A stretch of 24,363 nt of DNA from DATKXO01 sp035528995 (lineage in GTDB: Bacteria; Planctomycetota; Phycisphaerae; UBA1845): positions 1 through 24,363 of the forward strand of contig DATKXO010000097.1 in NCBI GenBank assembly GCA_035528995.1, written 5' to 3'. Positions within the stretch are counted from its first letter, which is position 1. The number at the start of each line of letters is the position of its first letter. Positions 1 to 6,741 of the stretch are shown here, in pieces. The translations under genes were made by a program, and so were the position numbers. The notes under the pieces are model-generated. The model worked only from the letters and a program-made list of their open reading frames with translations. It had not been told where the DNA came from and searched no databases.

Positions 1-1329
1 CGACAGAGGCGGACCTTTGTCGGGCTGCAGTTTCGGTTCACGGTGTTGATGCTCAGCCTGGCGCTGGCCGCCATCGCGTTGGTCGGTGGCGTGCTGGTGA
101 ACCTGACCAGCCAGTTGGCCAGCCGCCACAAGCAGCAGCAGTGCGTTCAGTTGGCATCGCTGCTGGCCAAGTCCGCCGCCGAGCCCCTGCAGCGAAAGGA
201 CGCCGACTCGCTCCAGAGCCTGGCGGAACGGTTCGGCGTCGAGGGAGGGGCCCTGTTCGTCGCCGTGGCGAACCCGTTGGGTGAGGTGGTTGCGGCCTCC
301 GATTCCCTCGGTCGGTGGGTGAGGATACAGCCCGAGGCGGCGACGCTGAACGGCGAGGAAACCCTTGGCGTGCCGGTGTTCATGCAGGCGTTGGCGGGCT
401 GGGAAGCACACCTGCAAGTCACCTATCCGGTCAACGGCACCGAGCCCGATGACAGCGGGGCTCGGCCGTTGCTGGGCTATGCCCGCGTGGGTCTGGAGGT
501 CCAGAACACGATGCGCGACCTGACCGCGACCATCGATCTCTTCACCGGCATGAGCGTGGCCCTGCTGATCCTGGCGTTTCCGCTGGCCTACCTGGTTGTC
601 CAACGCGTCGTCTTTCCTGTCAACGAACTGTCCCGAGTGGTCCGTCAGTTCGCCAGCGGCGATCTGGCGGCCCGTAGTGCGGTCCGCAGGAACGATGAGA
701 TCGGGGAGCTGGCCGGCGCGTTCAACACCATGGCCGACGAACTCACCCGCAAGCACGACGAGATCCTGGCTCTGAACGCCGACCTGGAGGAGCGTGTCCA
801 GCGGCGGACACGTCAGCTTCGCGAGCTGGCCTCGCGCGAGCCGCTCACCGGGCTGTACAACCGTCGTCATTTCAACGAGGTGCTGTCGGCCCGGTTCTCC
901 GAGGCCTTGCGCTACGGGTCGGACCTCTCCTGCGTGATGCTGGACCTGGACGACTTCAAGTCGGTCAACGACCGCTTCGGGCACCACATAGGCGACGAAC
1001 TGCTGATCCTGACGTCGGTGACTGTCGGGAGCCAGTTGCGTGCCGCTGACGTGGCGGCCCGTTACGGGGGTGACGAGTTCGTCATTCTGCTGCCGCAGAC
1101 GGACGCGGACCGGGCCCGGGTGCTGGCGGAGCGAATCGCCGAGAAGTTCGCCAAAGATCTGGCCGAGAAGCTGCCCCAGATTCATACCAGCCTGAGCATC
1201 GGGATCGTGAGCTTCGGCGAGGCCGAGGGGGGGTCGCCCGACGACCTGCTGCGTGCCGCCGACGAGGCCATGTATCGTGCCAAGGCCAGGGGCAAGAGTC
1301 GGATCGTCATGGCCGAGGTTGTTGCGTAA
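1..1329 (+). CDS. Membrane-bound HAMP-GGDEF diguanylate cyclase (5' end outside the window)
   Basis: This protein probably makes cyclic di-GMP from two GTP in response to an extracytoplasmic signal. The frame is open to the left edge, and codons 1-14 (ending FRFTV) fit the cytoplasmic lead-in of the first membrane helix, so the true start is probably upstream. A GTG at 43 and an ATG at 49 are only internal candidates. Counting from codon 43, a membrane helix covers about residues 1-20, a periplasmic sensor region 20-165, a second helix 168-190 and a HAMP domain about 190-240, followed by a coiled coil. The GGDEF domain begins with the usual DPLTGLYNRR-type segment, here EPLTGLYNRR. The active-site GGDEF is intact at residues 342-346, and RAAD at 333-336 lies five residues before it, matching the product-inhibition I-site. 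The sensor domain is not recognisable. The 195-bp gap after it separates it from the next cluster. Confidence 0.93.
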   Translation, partial: RQRRTFVGLQFRFTVLMLSLALAAIALVGGVLVNLTSQLASRHKQQQCVQLASLLAKSAAEPLQRKDADSLQSLAERFGVEGGALFVAVANPLGEVVAASDSLGRWVRIQPEAATLNGEETLGVPVFMQALAGWEAHLQVTYPVNGTEPDDSGARPLLGYARVGLEVQNTMRDLTATIDLFTGMSVALLILAFPLAYLVVQRVVFPVNELSRVVRQFASGDLAARSAVRRNDEIGELAGAFNTMADELTRKHDEILALNADLEERVQRRTRQLRELASREPLTGLYNRRHFNEVLSARFSEALRYGSDLSCVMLDLDDFKSVNDRFGHHIGDELLILTSVTVGSQLRAADVAARYGGDEFVILLPQTDADRARVLAERIAEKFAKDLAEKLPQIHTSLSIGIVSFGEAEGGSPDDLLRAADEAMYRAKARGKSRIVMAEVVA

Positions 1330-1524
1330 TATTCCCATCGATGGTGACGAATATCCCGTCGCCAGGACGCTCCCGTCCGACGTGGCAAGCGGTCGCGGTT
1401 ATAGCCGTGTCCGCGGTTTGTAATCGCCACGACCAGCCAGCCGAGGTAGACTTCACCGGGGTGGTTCGCGTTCCGCGGCCCCCGCCGGAGTCGCTGGTGT
1501 CCGGCTTGAACGTGGAGTAAGGAC

Positions 1525-1932
1525 ATGTGGCAGAGCATCGGCAAGTACGTCGGCGGCAAGGTTTTGACCGCCGTCCTGGTCGTGTCCTCCGCCGCGGGCG
1601 TCATCTGGTTCTGGCGGCATCCCGAACAACTGGCCACGATCTGGCAGGTGGTCAAGTTGGTGCTGGTCTGGCTGGGTTTCGTGATCGTGCTGCCCTGGGC
1701 CCTGTTCTTCGTCACTTCGTGGGTGATGAAGAAGGAGTCGAACCTGGCGGCGGGGCTGATGTTGGCGGGCTACCTGGCGATGGACATCGTGCTGGCGCTG
1801 TTGCTGGCCGGGGGGGCACGCGGTCACGGCACGTTGACCTGGATCGTGCTGGTGCTTGGCTTTCTTTCGGCCGGGGTTTATAATTTCGTGGTCTGCGACT
1901 ATCAGGCCGACCGGATCGACGAATCCTTGTGA
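1525..1932 (+). CDS. Small four-helix membrane protein, function unknown
   Basis: I do not recognise this 135-residue protein. It is almost entirely hydrophobic, with four likely membrane helices at about residues 13-33, 43-66, 74-97 and 101-125. A short charged loop containing MKKESN lies between the second and third helices, and the C-terminal tail is acidic (DYQADRIDESL). The ATG at 1525 is preceded by GGAGTAAGGA, a good ribosome binding site, which fixes the start. It is the first gene of the long + strand run, 30 bp before the protein kinase, so it may be a membrane component of the ESCRT-like cluster. That role is only inferred from position. Confidence 0.75.
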   Translation: MWQSIGKYVGGKVLTAVLVVSSAAGVIWFWRHPEQLATIWQVVKLVLVWLGFVIVLPWALFFVTSWVMKKESNLAAGLMLAGYLAMDIVLALLLAGGARGHGTLTWIVLVLGFLSAGVYNFVVCDYQADRIDESL

Positions 1933-1962
1933 TCTCAGCAGTTGCAAGCGAAGGGCGTTCGC

Positions 1963-3009
1963 ATGTCCACCCCCCAGGCCGGTGATCGCGTCAACAACTA
2001 CCTGCTCGAAGTGCTGGTGGGTAGCGGCAGCTTCGGACAGGTGTGGCGGGCGCGCCATCACGTGTTCGACGAGCGGGTGGCGATCAAGATCCCGACCGAT
2101 CCGCAGTACGTGCGCAACCTGCGGCACGAGGGAGTGGCCGTCCACGGCCTGCGGCATCCCAACATCGTACGGGCCCTGGACCTCGACCCGTATGCCGATC
2201 CCCCCTATCTGATCATGGAGTTCGTGGACGGGCCGTCGCTACGGCAGGTGATCGACGCGAACCCGGGTGGTCTGCCGATTCCGGTTGTGGTCGAGATCAC
2301 GAGTGGATTGCTCTCGGCCCTGGGGGCCGCCCATCAGGGCGGGCTGATTCACAGGGACGTGAAGCCGGCCAACATCCTCCTCGAAGGCGTGAAAGACAGC
2401 GGGGAGAACCTGGCGGAGATCACTCGAGACGCGGTCAGGGTAGCGGACTTCGGGTTGGGCAAAGCGGGGGGGGTCACCACGGCGTCGATCATGCAGTCGG
2501 GCAGCGTGCTGACCGAGGGTGGACGTAGCATCTCGGGCACGTTGGCCTATATGTCGCCCGAGCAGAAGCAGGGCGGCGACGTGGACGGCCGCAGCGATCT
2601 GTATGCCTGCGGCATCATCCTCTTCGAGTTGCTGACCGGTGAGCGCCCGTCGGGCACCGAGATGCCCAGTTCGGTCCGGGATGAGGTTCCGGCCGTAATG
2701 GACCAGGTTTTCAGCCGCAGCTACACGCGATTGGACCGACGGTACCCGTCGGCCGAGGCCATGCTGGAGGCGCTCTCGGCGGCGGGTCCGGACCGTGCGG
2801 CCGGCGGTCCGCCGCCGGTGCCGACCGTGGTAGGGCGCACCTGCCCCAAGTGTGGCCGACCCGTCGGAGGGGACGATAACTTCTGCATTCACTGCGGTTG
2901 GCAGTTGGTGGCCGAGGTCCCGCGGTGCCCGTCGTGCCGCGGATGCATCAAACGCCAGGACCGGTTCTGCATCTCGTGCGGGACCGGGCTGGAGTCTCGG
3001 GTGGGTTAG
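1963..3009 (+). CDS. Soluble Ser/Thr protein kinase with C-terminal double zinc ribbon
   Basis: This is a Hanks-type (PknB-like) protein kinase of 348 residues that should phosphorylate Ser or Thr on partner proteins. The glycine loop GSGSFGQV is at 20-27, the VAIK lysine at 42, a helix-C glutamate candidate at 56, the catalytic loop HRDVKPAN at 130-137, DFG at 162-164, SPE at 198-200 and the GRSDLYACG helix-F motif at 209-217. All catalytic residues are present. After residue 290 come two CxxC...CxxC zinc ribbons (CPKCG...CIHCG and CPSCR...CISCG). There is no membrane helix, unlike the usual bacterial PASTA or PEGA receptor kinases. I chose ATG 1963 over the upstream TTG 1942 because GAAGGG sits just before it. 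The next gene carries a similar ribbon, suggesting a shared partner or regulatory use within the cluster. Confidence 0.93.
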   Translation: MSTPQAGDRVNNYLLEVLVGSGSFGQVWRARHHVFDERVAIKIPTDPQYVRNLRHEGVAVHGLRHPNIVRALDLDPYADPPYLIMEFVDGPSLRQVIDANPGGLPIPVVVEITSGLLSALGAAHQGGLIHRDVKPANILLEGVKDSGENLAEITRDAVRVADFGLGKAGGVTTASIMQSGSVLTEGGRSISGTLAYMSPEQKQGGDVDGRSDLYACGIILFELLTGERPSGTEMPSSVRDEVPAVMDQVFSRSYTRLDRRYPSAEAMLEALSAAGPDRAAGGPPPVPTVVGRTCPKCGRPVGGDDNFCIHCGWQLVAEVPRCPSCRGCIKRQDRFCISCGTGLESRVG

Positions 3010-3032
3010 AAAGCGAGCGGAGGTAGCAGTCG

Positions 3033-3362
3033 GTGATGACTCGTGGGCTGTTGACCAGCCTGATCGCCGTCCTGATGGTGGCGGTTCTGGTGTTCCTGTT
3101 GATCAGGACGATGGCCTACGTTCTGGGCGCCCTGGCCCGAGGGATGGGGCGGCTGTTCGCAGGCGCCTCGGGGACGGATCGGCCCCCGCCGTTCGCCGGA
3201 GGGTCGGGCCAGCCGACCGGGCCGCTGAGTGTCGGACCTGTGCGGATGTGCGGCAACGAAGACTGCCGCCACGCGAACGTGCCCGGTGCCCGGTACTGCG
3301 CCCAATGCGGCCGACCGCTGACCGGGCCCGTTTCGGCTGCCGACGGCGGGCCAATGGTATGA
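3033..3362 (+). CDS. Membrane-anchored zinc-ribbon protein
   Basis: A 109-residue protein with one long N-terminal hydrophobic helix (about residues 5-30) and a C-terminal zinc ribbon in which Cys pairs flank HANVPGARY (CGNEDC...CAQCG, a Cx4C/CxxC arrangement common in bacterial double zinc ribbons). The middle is Gly/Pro-rich linker. GGAGG at 3019-3023 lies 9 bases before GTG 3033 and 12 before ATG 3036, so either start is possible. It follows the kinase by 23 bp, and its stop overlaps the next start in ATGA (3359-3362), which indicates translational coupling to the winged-helix/ESCRT-III-like protein. It may tether a cluster component to the membrane, but the function is unknown. Confidence 0.78.
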   Translation: MMTRGLLTSLIAVLMVAVLVFLLIRTMAYVLGALARGMGRLFAGASGTDRPPPFAGGSGQPTGPLSVGPVRMCGNEDCRHANVPGARYCAQCGRPLTGPVSAADGGPMV

Positions 3363-4810
3363 GCGACGAGGCCCAACGCGCACTGCAGGCTGAGACCGAG
3401 TTCCTGGGCGGCGTCGAGTCGAACTTCGAGCGAGCCAAGGGCAATCAGCTTCGCGGGAGCATGTGGCAGACGGCCCGCCACGACGAGGAGGGCGCCCTGC
3501 GTGCGGCGATGGCGTCTCACCATCGCCACGACCGGGAGCTGCTCAAGCAGATGCCGCGTAACTCGCGGATCGCGGTGCAGGGGTTCGAGCGGCGGTGGGT
3601 GTTCTTCAGGCGGGCGACGGGCGTGGCGATCGCGTCGGTGCTCTGCCCGTTGGAGCATCTGGCCTCGGGCGCTGAAGGCCCCCTGCCGGCGGTGACCCTC
3701 GGCGAGCTGATGGATCACGTGCGGAAGCTGGCCGGCGACACGAAGCTGCAGCACGTGATCGGGGTGTGCAGCCCGAGCGGGTTCACCGAGGAGGCTCGCA
3801 ACGCCCGACTGGACCAGCCCAACGTAGCGCTGGTGCTGATCGAGCCGCGTTCCGGCGGCGGGTGGCGAGTGAACGGGACCGGTGAGGACCTGCCTGAGTC
3901 GGTCCTGGCCCTGTTCGATCCGGAGGCGGCCGCCCAGAAGATCGCTCGGGTGCGTCGGGAGATCGAGGCCCGCGGCGCGGACCTGCTGGTGGGCGGGGTG
4001 AGTGTGGAATCGGTGGCCGAGATGCTGGAGCTGCCGGTCGAGGTGGTTCACCAGGCCTTTGCGGCGGTGGCCCGGGAGGATCCGGAACTGAGGTTGACCG
4101 GCAAGGCCGGTGAAGCGCTGCTCTACCGCGGAGCGGCCGATACAAAGCAGGAGGCCGCATCCATGAACGTCGTGGACCGCATCAAGGCCATCTTCTCTCG
4201 CGAGGGCGACGAGGCCCAGAAGATCAACATCCTGGCCGAGCGCCGGGCGGCACTGGCTCAGCGCCGGGACCGCATCTACGAGGACATCGGCAAGCTGGAG
4301 GAACGGGCGGACAAGCTGCTCAAGCAGGGCCAGTCCACCACCGTCGAGGTGAGCAAGCGGCGCCTGGCCAGCCAGTTGGCCCAACTGAGAAAGGACATCG
4401 GCCGGCAGAACACGACGGCCAACATGCTGAACTCGCAGATCAACATTCTCAGCACCGACATCCACAACCTGACGCTGATCCAGCAGAACCAGATGGCCCG
4501 ACTGCCGGACACCGAAGAGTTGACTCAGAACGCGGTCAAGGCCGAAGAGATGCTCGAGACTCTGCGGGGTGACGCCGACCTGGTGTCCAGCCTGGAGGTG
4601 GGCATGGGTGAGGTCATGACCAGCGACGAGGAGCTGGCCATTCTCAAGGAGTTCGAGGCCCCGGCCGCTGAGGCCGAACCGTCGAAGGAGCCCCCCGCCA
4701 AGGCGGCGCCCCAGCGGGCGCCGGAAGCGTCGCCGCCGGCCCGTGAGAAACGGAAGGCTCCGGAAGCACCCGAGAAGAGTTCCCGACCGGCCGACGCGGA
4801 GCCGAGTTGA
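3359..4810 (+). CDS. Winged-helix / ESCRT-III-like coiled-coil fusion protein
   Basis: A 483-residue protein in three parts. Residues 1-185 form an unrecognised alpha-helical then alpha/beta region (strands around HVIGVCSPSG and VALVLIEP). Residues about 191-258 look like a winged helix: a helix, then SVESVAEMLELP, a recognition-like helix VEVVHQAFAAVARE and a wing ELRLTGKAGEALLYRG. Residues 269-430 form a long basic helical hairpin followed by shorter acidic helices (DTEELTQNAVKAEEMLETL, then SDEELAILKEF), the organisation of ESCRT-III (Snf7/CHMP/CdvB) proteins. The last 50 residues are Pro/Ala/Glu-rich and probably disordered. The architecture recalls CHMP7 and, in other order, CdvB. The start overlaps the previous stop (ATGA). 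In-frame ATG 4163 (Met269) has its own strong ribosome site, so a short form of 215 residues is possible. The gene call is firm; the ESCRT-III assignment is from pattern reading and needs a profile or structure search. Confidence 0.85.
   Translation: MSDEAQRALQAETEFLGGVESNFERAKGNQLRGSMWQTARHDEEGALRAAMASHHRHDRELLKQMPRNSRIAVQGFERRWVFFRRATGVAIASVLCPLEHLASGAEGPLPAVTLGELMDHVRKLAGDTKLQHVIGVCSPSGFTEEARNARLDQPNVALVLIEPRSGGGWRVNGTGEDLPESVLALFDPEAAAQKIARVRREIEARGADLLVGGVSVESVAEMLELPVEVVHQAFAAVAREDPELRLTGKAGEALLYRGAADTKQEAASMNVVDRIKAIFSREGDEAQKINILAERRAALAQRRDRIYEDIGKLEERADKLLKQGQSTTVEVSKRRLASQLAQLRKDIGRQNTTANMLNSQINILSTDIHNLTLIQQNQMARLPDTEELTQNAVKAEEMLETLRGDADLVSSLEVGMGEVMTSDEELAILKEFEAPAAEAEPSKEPPAKAAPQRAPEASPPAREKRKAPEAPEKSSRPADAEPS
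4149..4165 (+). promoter_or_regulatory. Strong internal Shine-Dalgarno and ATG inside the fusion gene
   Basis: AGGAGG at 4149-4154 stands 8 bases before ATG 4163, in frame with the 483-residue protein. Translation from here gives a 215-residue protein beginning MNVVDRIKAIF, which resembles the starts of the other two ESCRT-III-like proteins (MSLLDWLTK, MGLFKSEEE) and excludes the winged helix. This suggests a second product from the same gene. Confidence 0.55.
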
Positions 4811-4845
4811 CTCGCGCGCCCCCGGAAGGACCCGGACGATCGACC

Positions 4846-5457
4846 ATGTCACTATTGGACTGGCTGACGAAACGCAAGAAGCCGCTGTCGCGGATGACGC
4901 GGTCTGAGCTGCGCCGGCAGGAGTTGCTGCTGGAGAAGGATCGGTCGCAGTTGCTCAAGCGCGTCACCAAGCTGGCCAGGGAGAAGCAGGAGATCTTCCA
5001 GAACGGCGCGACCGAGCAGACGCCCGAGGTCCGGCGGGTGCTGGCCCAGGAGTTCGAGCTCAAGACTTCGGAGCAGCTCATGCTCTCGCGGCAGCTCAAC
5101 ATCCGCAGCAAGGAGATGCTGACCGTCTCGCGGCTGCGGATGCTGCGGGAGAACGCCGAGCGAGCCGGCGAGACCGGCGGGCGCATCGGGCTGATCGGCG
5201 AGAAGGACATTGTGCGCCTCGGCAAGCTGATCGAGAACGATTCGATCAAGGCCGAGGTGTATCAGGAGCGACTCGACGAAGTCCTGTCCGTGGCTGCGGG
5301 TGTCGAGGAAGGCACGGACGGGCTTTCCGAGGCCGGGCGCAGCGTCATGGACGTGTGGCAGAAGCTCGACGACGGCGCCATTGCCAACGCGACCGACGCG
5401 TTCGACGAGGCCGACCGCCGGGTCCGCGAGCGGCACACCGCCGCGGCCGAGGAGTAG
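4846..5457 (+). CDS. ESCRT-III-like coiled-coil protein
   Basis: A 203-residue, almost wholly helical soluble protein without signal peptide. A short amphipathic, basic start (MSLLDWLTKRKKPLSR) precedes a long helix at about 12-46, a gap (NGATEQTPE), a second long helix at about 55-107, then shorter acidic helices to the end. The order basic hairpin, then acidic tail is that of ESCRT-III subunits, which polymerise on membranes. The segment SIKAEVYQERLDEVL resembles AVKAEEMLETL in the preceding protein, so the two are probably distant paralogues. The ATG at 4846 is preferred over TTG 4807, which overlaps the upstream stop; the best Shine-Dalgarno (GGAAGGA, 4824-4830) is 15 bases away, so the start is not fully settled. 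It is 35 bp after the fusion gene and 4 bp before the next gene. A PspA/Vipp1-like or generic coiled-coil protein is the alternative. Confidence 0.82.
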   Translation: MSLLDWLTKRKKPLSRMTRSELRRQELLLEKDRSQLLKRVTKLAREKQEIFQNGATEQTPEVRRVLAQEFELKTSEQLMLSRQLNIRSKEMLTVSRLRMLRENAERAGETGGRIGLIGEKDIVRLGKLIENDSIKAEVYQERLDEVLSVAAGVEEGTDGLSEAGRSVMDVWQKLDDGAIANATDAFDEADRRVRERHTAAAEE

Positions 5458-5461
5458 CCGG

Positions 5462-5749
5462 GTGGAGGAGGACCGCGAGCCGCCCGAGGCGCCCCCGAGG
5501 ACCTGGCCGGCGGTGTTCTTCGCCTTCCTGGGCGGCGGGTTGGCCATGGCGGCCATCGGGATCGAGCACTGGGCGGCGGAGTTCGGCGCCTGTGGTTGTC
5601 TGGTGCTGGCCTGGTATCTGAGCCAGCCGCTGGGCGAGGCGGAGGACAACCCGCACCCGTTGGGGCGGCGCTCGACGCAGTTGCTGCTGATGGCCTTTGC
5701 CGCGATCACAGGTGTGTCCGGTGTGCTGCGGCTGATGCGCGGCGGCTGA
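5462..5749 (+). CDS. Small membrane protein, function unknown
   Basis: A 95-residue protein with an acidic, proline-rich N-terminus (EEDREPPEAPPRTW) and three likely membrane helices at about 15-33, 35-50 and 68-90, joined by a charged loop. I do not recognise a family. The GTG at 5462 is chosen because GAGGAG at 5449-5454 lies 7 bases before it and because the preceding gene stops 4 bp upstream; longer versions of the frame would overlap that gene extensively. Tight spacing between an ESCRT-III-like gene and the PspC gene suggests a membrane partner of the same system, by position only. Confidence 0.65.
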   Translation: MEEDREPPEAPPRTWPAVFFAFLGGGLAMAAIGIEHWAAEFGACGCLVLAWYLSQPLGEAEDNPHPLGRRSTQLLLMAFAAITGVSGVLRLMRGG

Positions 5750-5779
5750 GCGACGGGTTTGCGTGAGGCGGTTGATCAG

Positions 5780-5983
5780 ATGGATCTGTCCAGGCCCCTT
5801 CGACGGAGCGTTACCAACCGGTCGATCGCGGGGGTCTGTGGTGGTCTGGCGGAGTTCTTCGGCATCGATCCCACGGTGATTCGGGTGGCATACGTGCTGG
5901 CCAGCTTCTTCGGGGTGATCGTCGGCGGAGTGCTGCTGTACGTGATTTTGTGGGCGGTGATCCCGGAGCGGGAGTATTACTAG
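5780..5983 (+). CDS. PspC-domain membrane protein
   Basis: A 67-residue protein that is a minimal PspC domain: an N-terminal amphipathic region (SRPLRRSVTNRSIAGVCGG), the hallmark GVCGGLAEFFGIDPTVIRV, one membrane helix (VAYVLASFFGVIVGGVLLYVILW, described here in part) and a PERE-type end. In the phage shock response PspC sits in the inner membrane and, with PspB, recruits the ESCRT-III-superfamily protein PspA to stressed membrane. I chose ATG 5780 over TTG 5759 because the domain starts there and a GAGGCGG lies just upstream. It stands between two ESCRT-III-like genes, which supports a membrane receptor or sensor role for the cluster, though this is inference. Confidence 0.9.
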   Translation: MDLSRPLRRSVTNRSIAGVCGGLAEFFGIDPTVIRVAYVLASFFGVIVGGVLLYVILWAVIPEREYY

Positions 5984-6011
5984 CGATTGCCCCGGGCCTG
6001 TGGAACGCGTT

Positions 6012-6066
6012 GACCGGCTGGAAACCCGGTCCCACATAGGACATGAACCGGCGGGTCGAATCCGCC
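6012..6066 (+). other. Two hairpins in the leader of the third ESCRT-III-like gene
   Basis: GACCGG (6012-6017) pairs with CCGGTC (6026-6031) around an 8-base loop, and GGCGG (6050-6054) pairs with CCGCC (6062-6066) around GTCGAAT. They fill most of the 102-bp space between the PspC gene and the gene at 6086. They may be regulatory or mRNA-processing structures; a tRNA was considered and rejected. Confidence 0.35.
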
Positions 6067-6085
6067 CGACACGGAAGGCGAACCG

Positions 6086-6691
6086 ATGGGCCTATTCAAA
6101 TCGGAAGAGGAACGCCGGATCGAGCGGGACATCAAGATCCGCCAGGGCATCCGCCGCATCGAGAAGGCCATACGGGAACAGGGCAAGTTCCAGGACGATT
6201 TCGTCAAGAACGCCCAGCGGGCCAAGAAGATCGGCGACACGGCCCAGTACCGGTTCATCCGCAACTCGCTGAAGAAGACGGCCACCATCCGCAAAATACT
6301 CGAACGGCAACTGCTGTCGGTGAAGAACGCGCTGCTGATCAAGAGGCAGGCGGAGGCGTCGGCCGACTTCGCCGGTGCCATGGGCATGATGGCCACCGAG
6401 ATCGGCAAGCTCTTCGGCGAGACCGACCTGCTCAAGACCCAGGCCGACTGGGAGAAGGCCATGGTCCAGTCCCAGAGCATGGAGGAGCGCATGGCCATGT
6501 TCCTGGACAGCATCGAGGATATCGCGGCCGAGGACGTCGAGATGGCCTCGGCCGAGGCCATCAGCGATGAGGAGGTTGACCGCCTGATCGAGGCCGAAGC
6601 GGAGGCCGAACATCAGAAGGAGCTGGGTCGCCTCGCCGGCCTGCGGGCCGAACTCGATTCGCTGAAGGGCGAGGGGGAGAAGCAAAAGTAG
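6086..6691 (+). CDS. ESCRT-III-like protein with MIM1-like C-terminal tail
   Basis: A 201-residue soluble helical protein and the best ESCRT-III match in the window. It starts MGLFKSEEERR, continues with a basic first helix (about 10-48), a short break at IGDTAQ, a second long helix (about 53-105) containing RFIRNSLKKTATIRKILERQ, then METxIGKLF-like and WEKAMVQSQSMEERM segments and a strongly acidic stretch (143-177). This order resembles CHMP2/Vps2 and archaeal CdvB: basic polymerising core, acidic autoinhibitory tail. The last helix holds LRAELDSLK (186-194), close to the MIM1 consensus LxxRLxxL(K/R) that binds Vps4 MIT domains, with Glu in place of Arg. GGAAGG lies 7 bases upstream of the ATG. 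A MIT-Vps4-like ATPase is encoded 3.7 kb downstream on the same strand. Homology is judged by eye; a PspA-like coiled coil is the alternative. Confidence 0.85.
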   Translation: MGLFKSEEERRIERDIKIRQGIRRIEKAIREQGKFQDDFVKNAQRAKKIGDTAQYRFIRNSLKKTATIRKILERQLLSVKNALLIKRQAEASADFAGAMGMMATEIGKLFGETDLLKTQADWEKAMVQSQSMEERMAMFLDSIEDIAAEDVEMASAEAISDEEVDRLIEAEAEAEHQKELGRLAGLRAELDSLKGEGEKQK

Positions 6692-6741
6692 AGTCCGGCG
6701 TTCGCCAACGATGTCGGCCCCGGCGATTACGGGACACAAGC

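Noticed and set aside
1329..1354. ATATTC...GAATAT inverted repeat around the palindrome CCATCGATGG after the GGDEF gene
   Set aside because: The stem is AT-rich and short, with no U-tract, so it is not a credible terminator, and no regulator binding site of this form is known to me.
3116..4852. A 578-codon open frame on the - strand
   Set aside because: It is antisense to the zinc-ribbon and winged-helix/ESCRT-III-like genes, with His/Arg/Gly-rich low-complexity translation and no motif or ribosome site.
5990..6073. A serine tRNA (GGA anticodon)
   Set aside because: Anticodon-like and T-arm-like loops are present, but the anticodon stem needs an 8-base loop, the T-loop lacks the first T and no 5' strand pairs with the would-be acceptor CGACACG.
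4846..6691. Assignment of the coiled-coil proteins as plain PspA/Vipp1
   Set aside because: PspC lies nearby, but the proteins lack recognisable PspA sequence blocks, occur in three diverged forms, and accompany a MIT-Vps4 ATPase with a MIM1-like tail; CHMP/CdvB-like organisation fits better. A distant relation within the superfamily remains expected.
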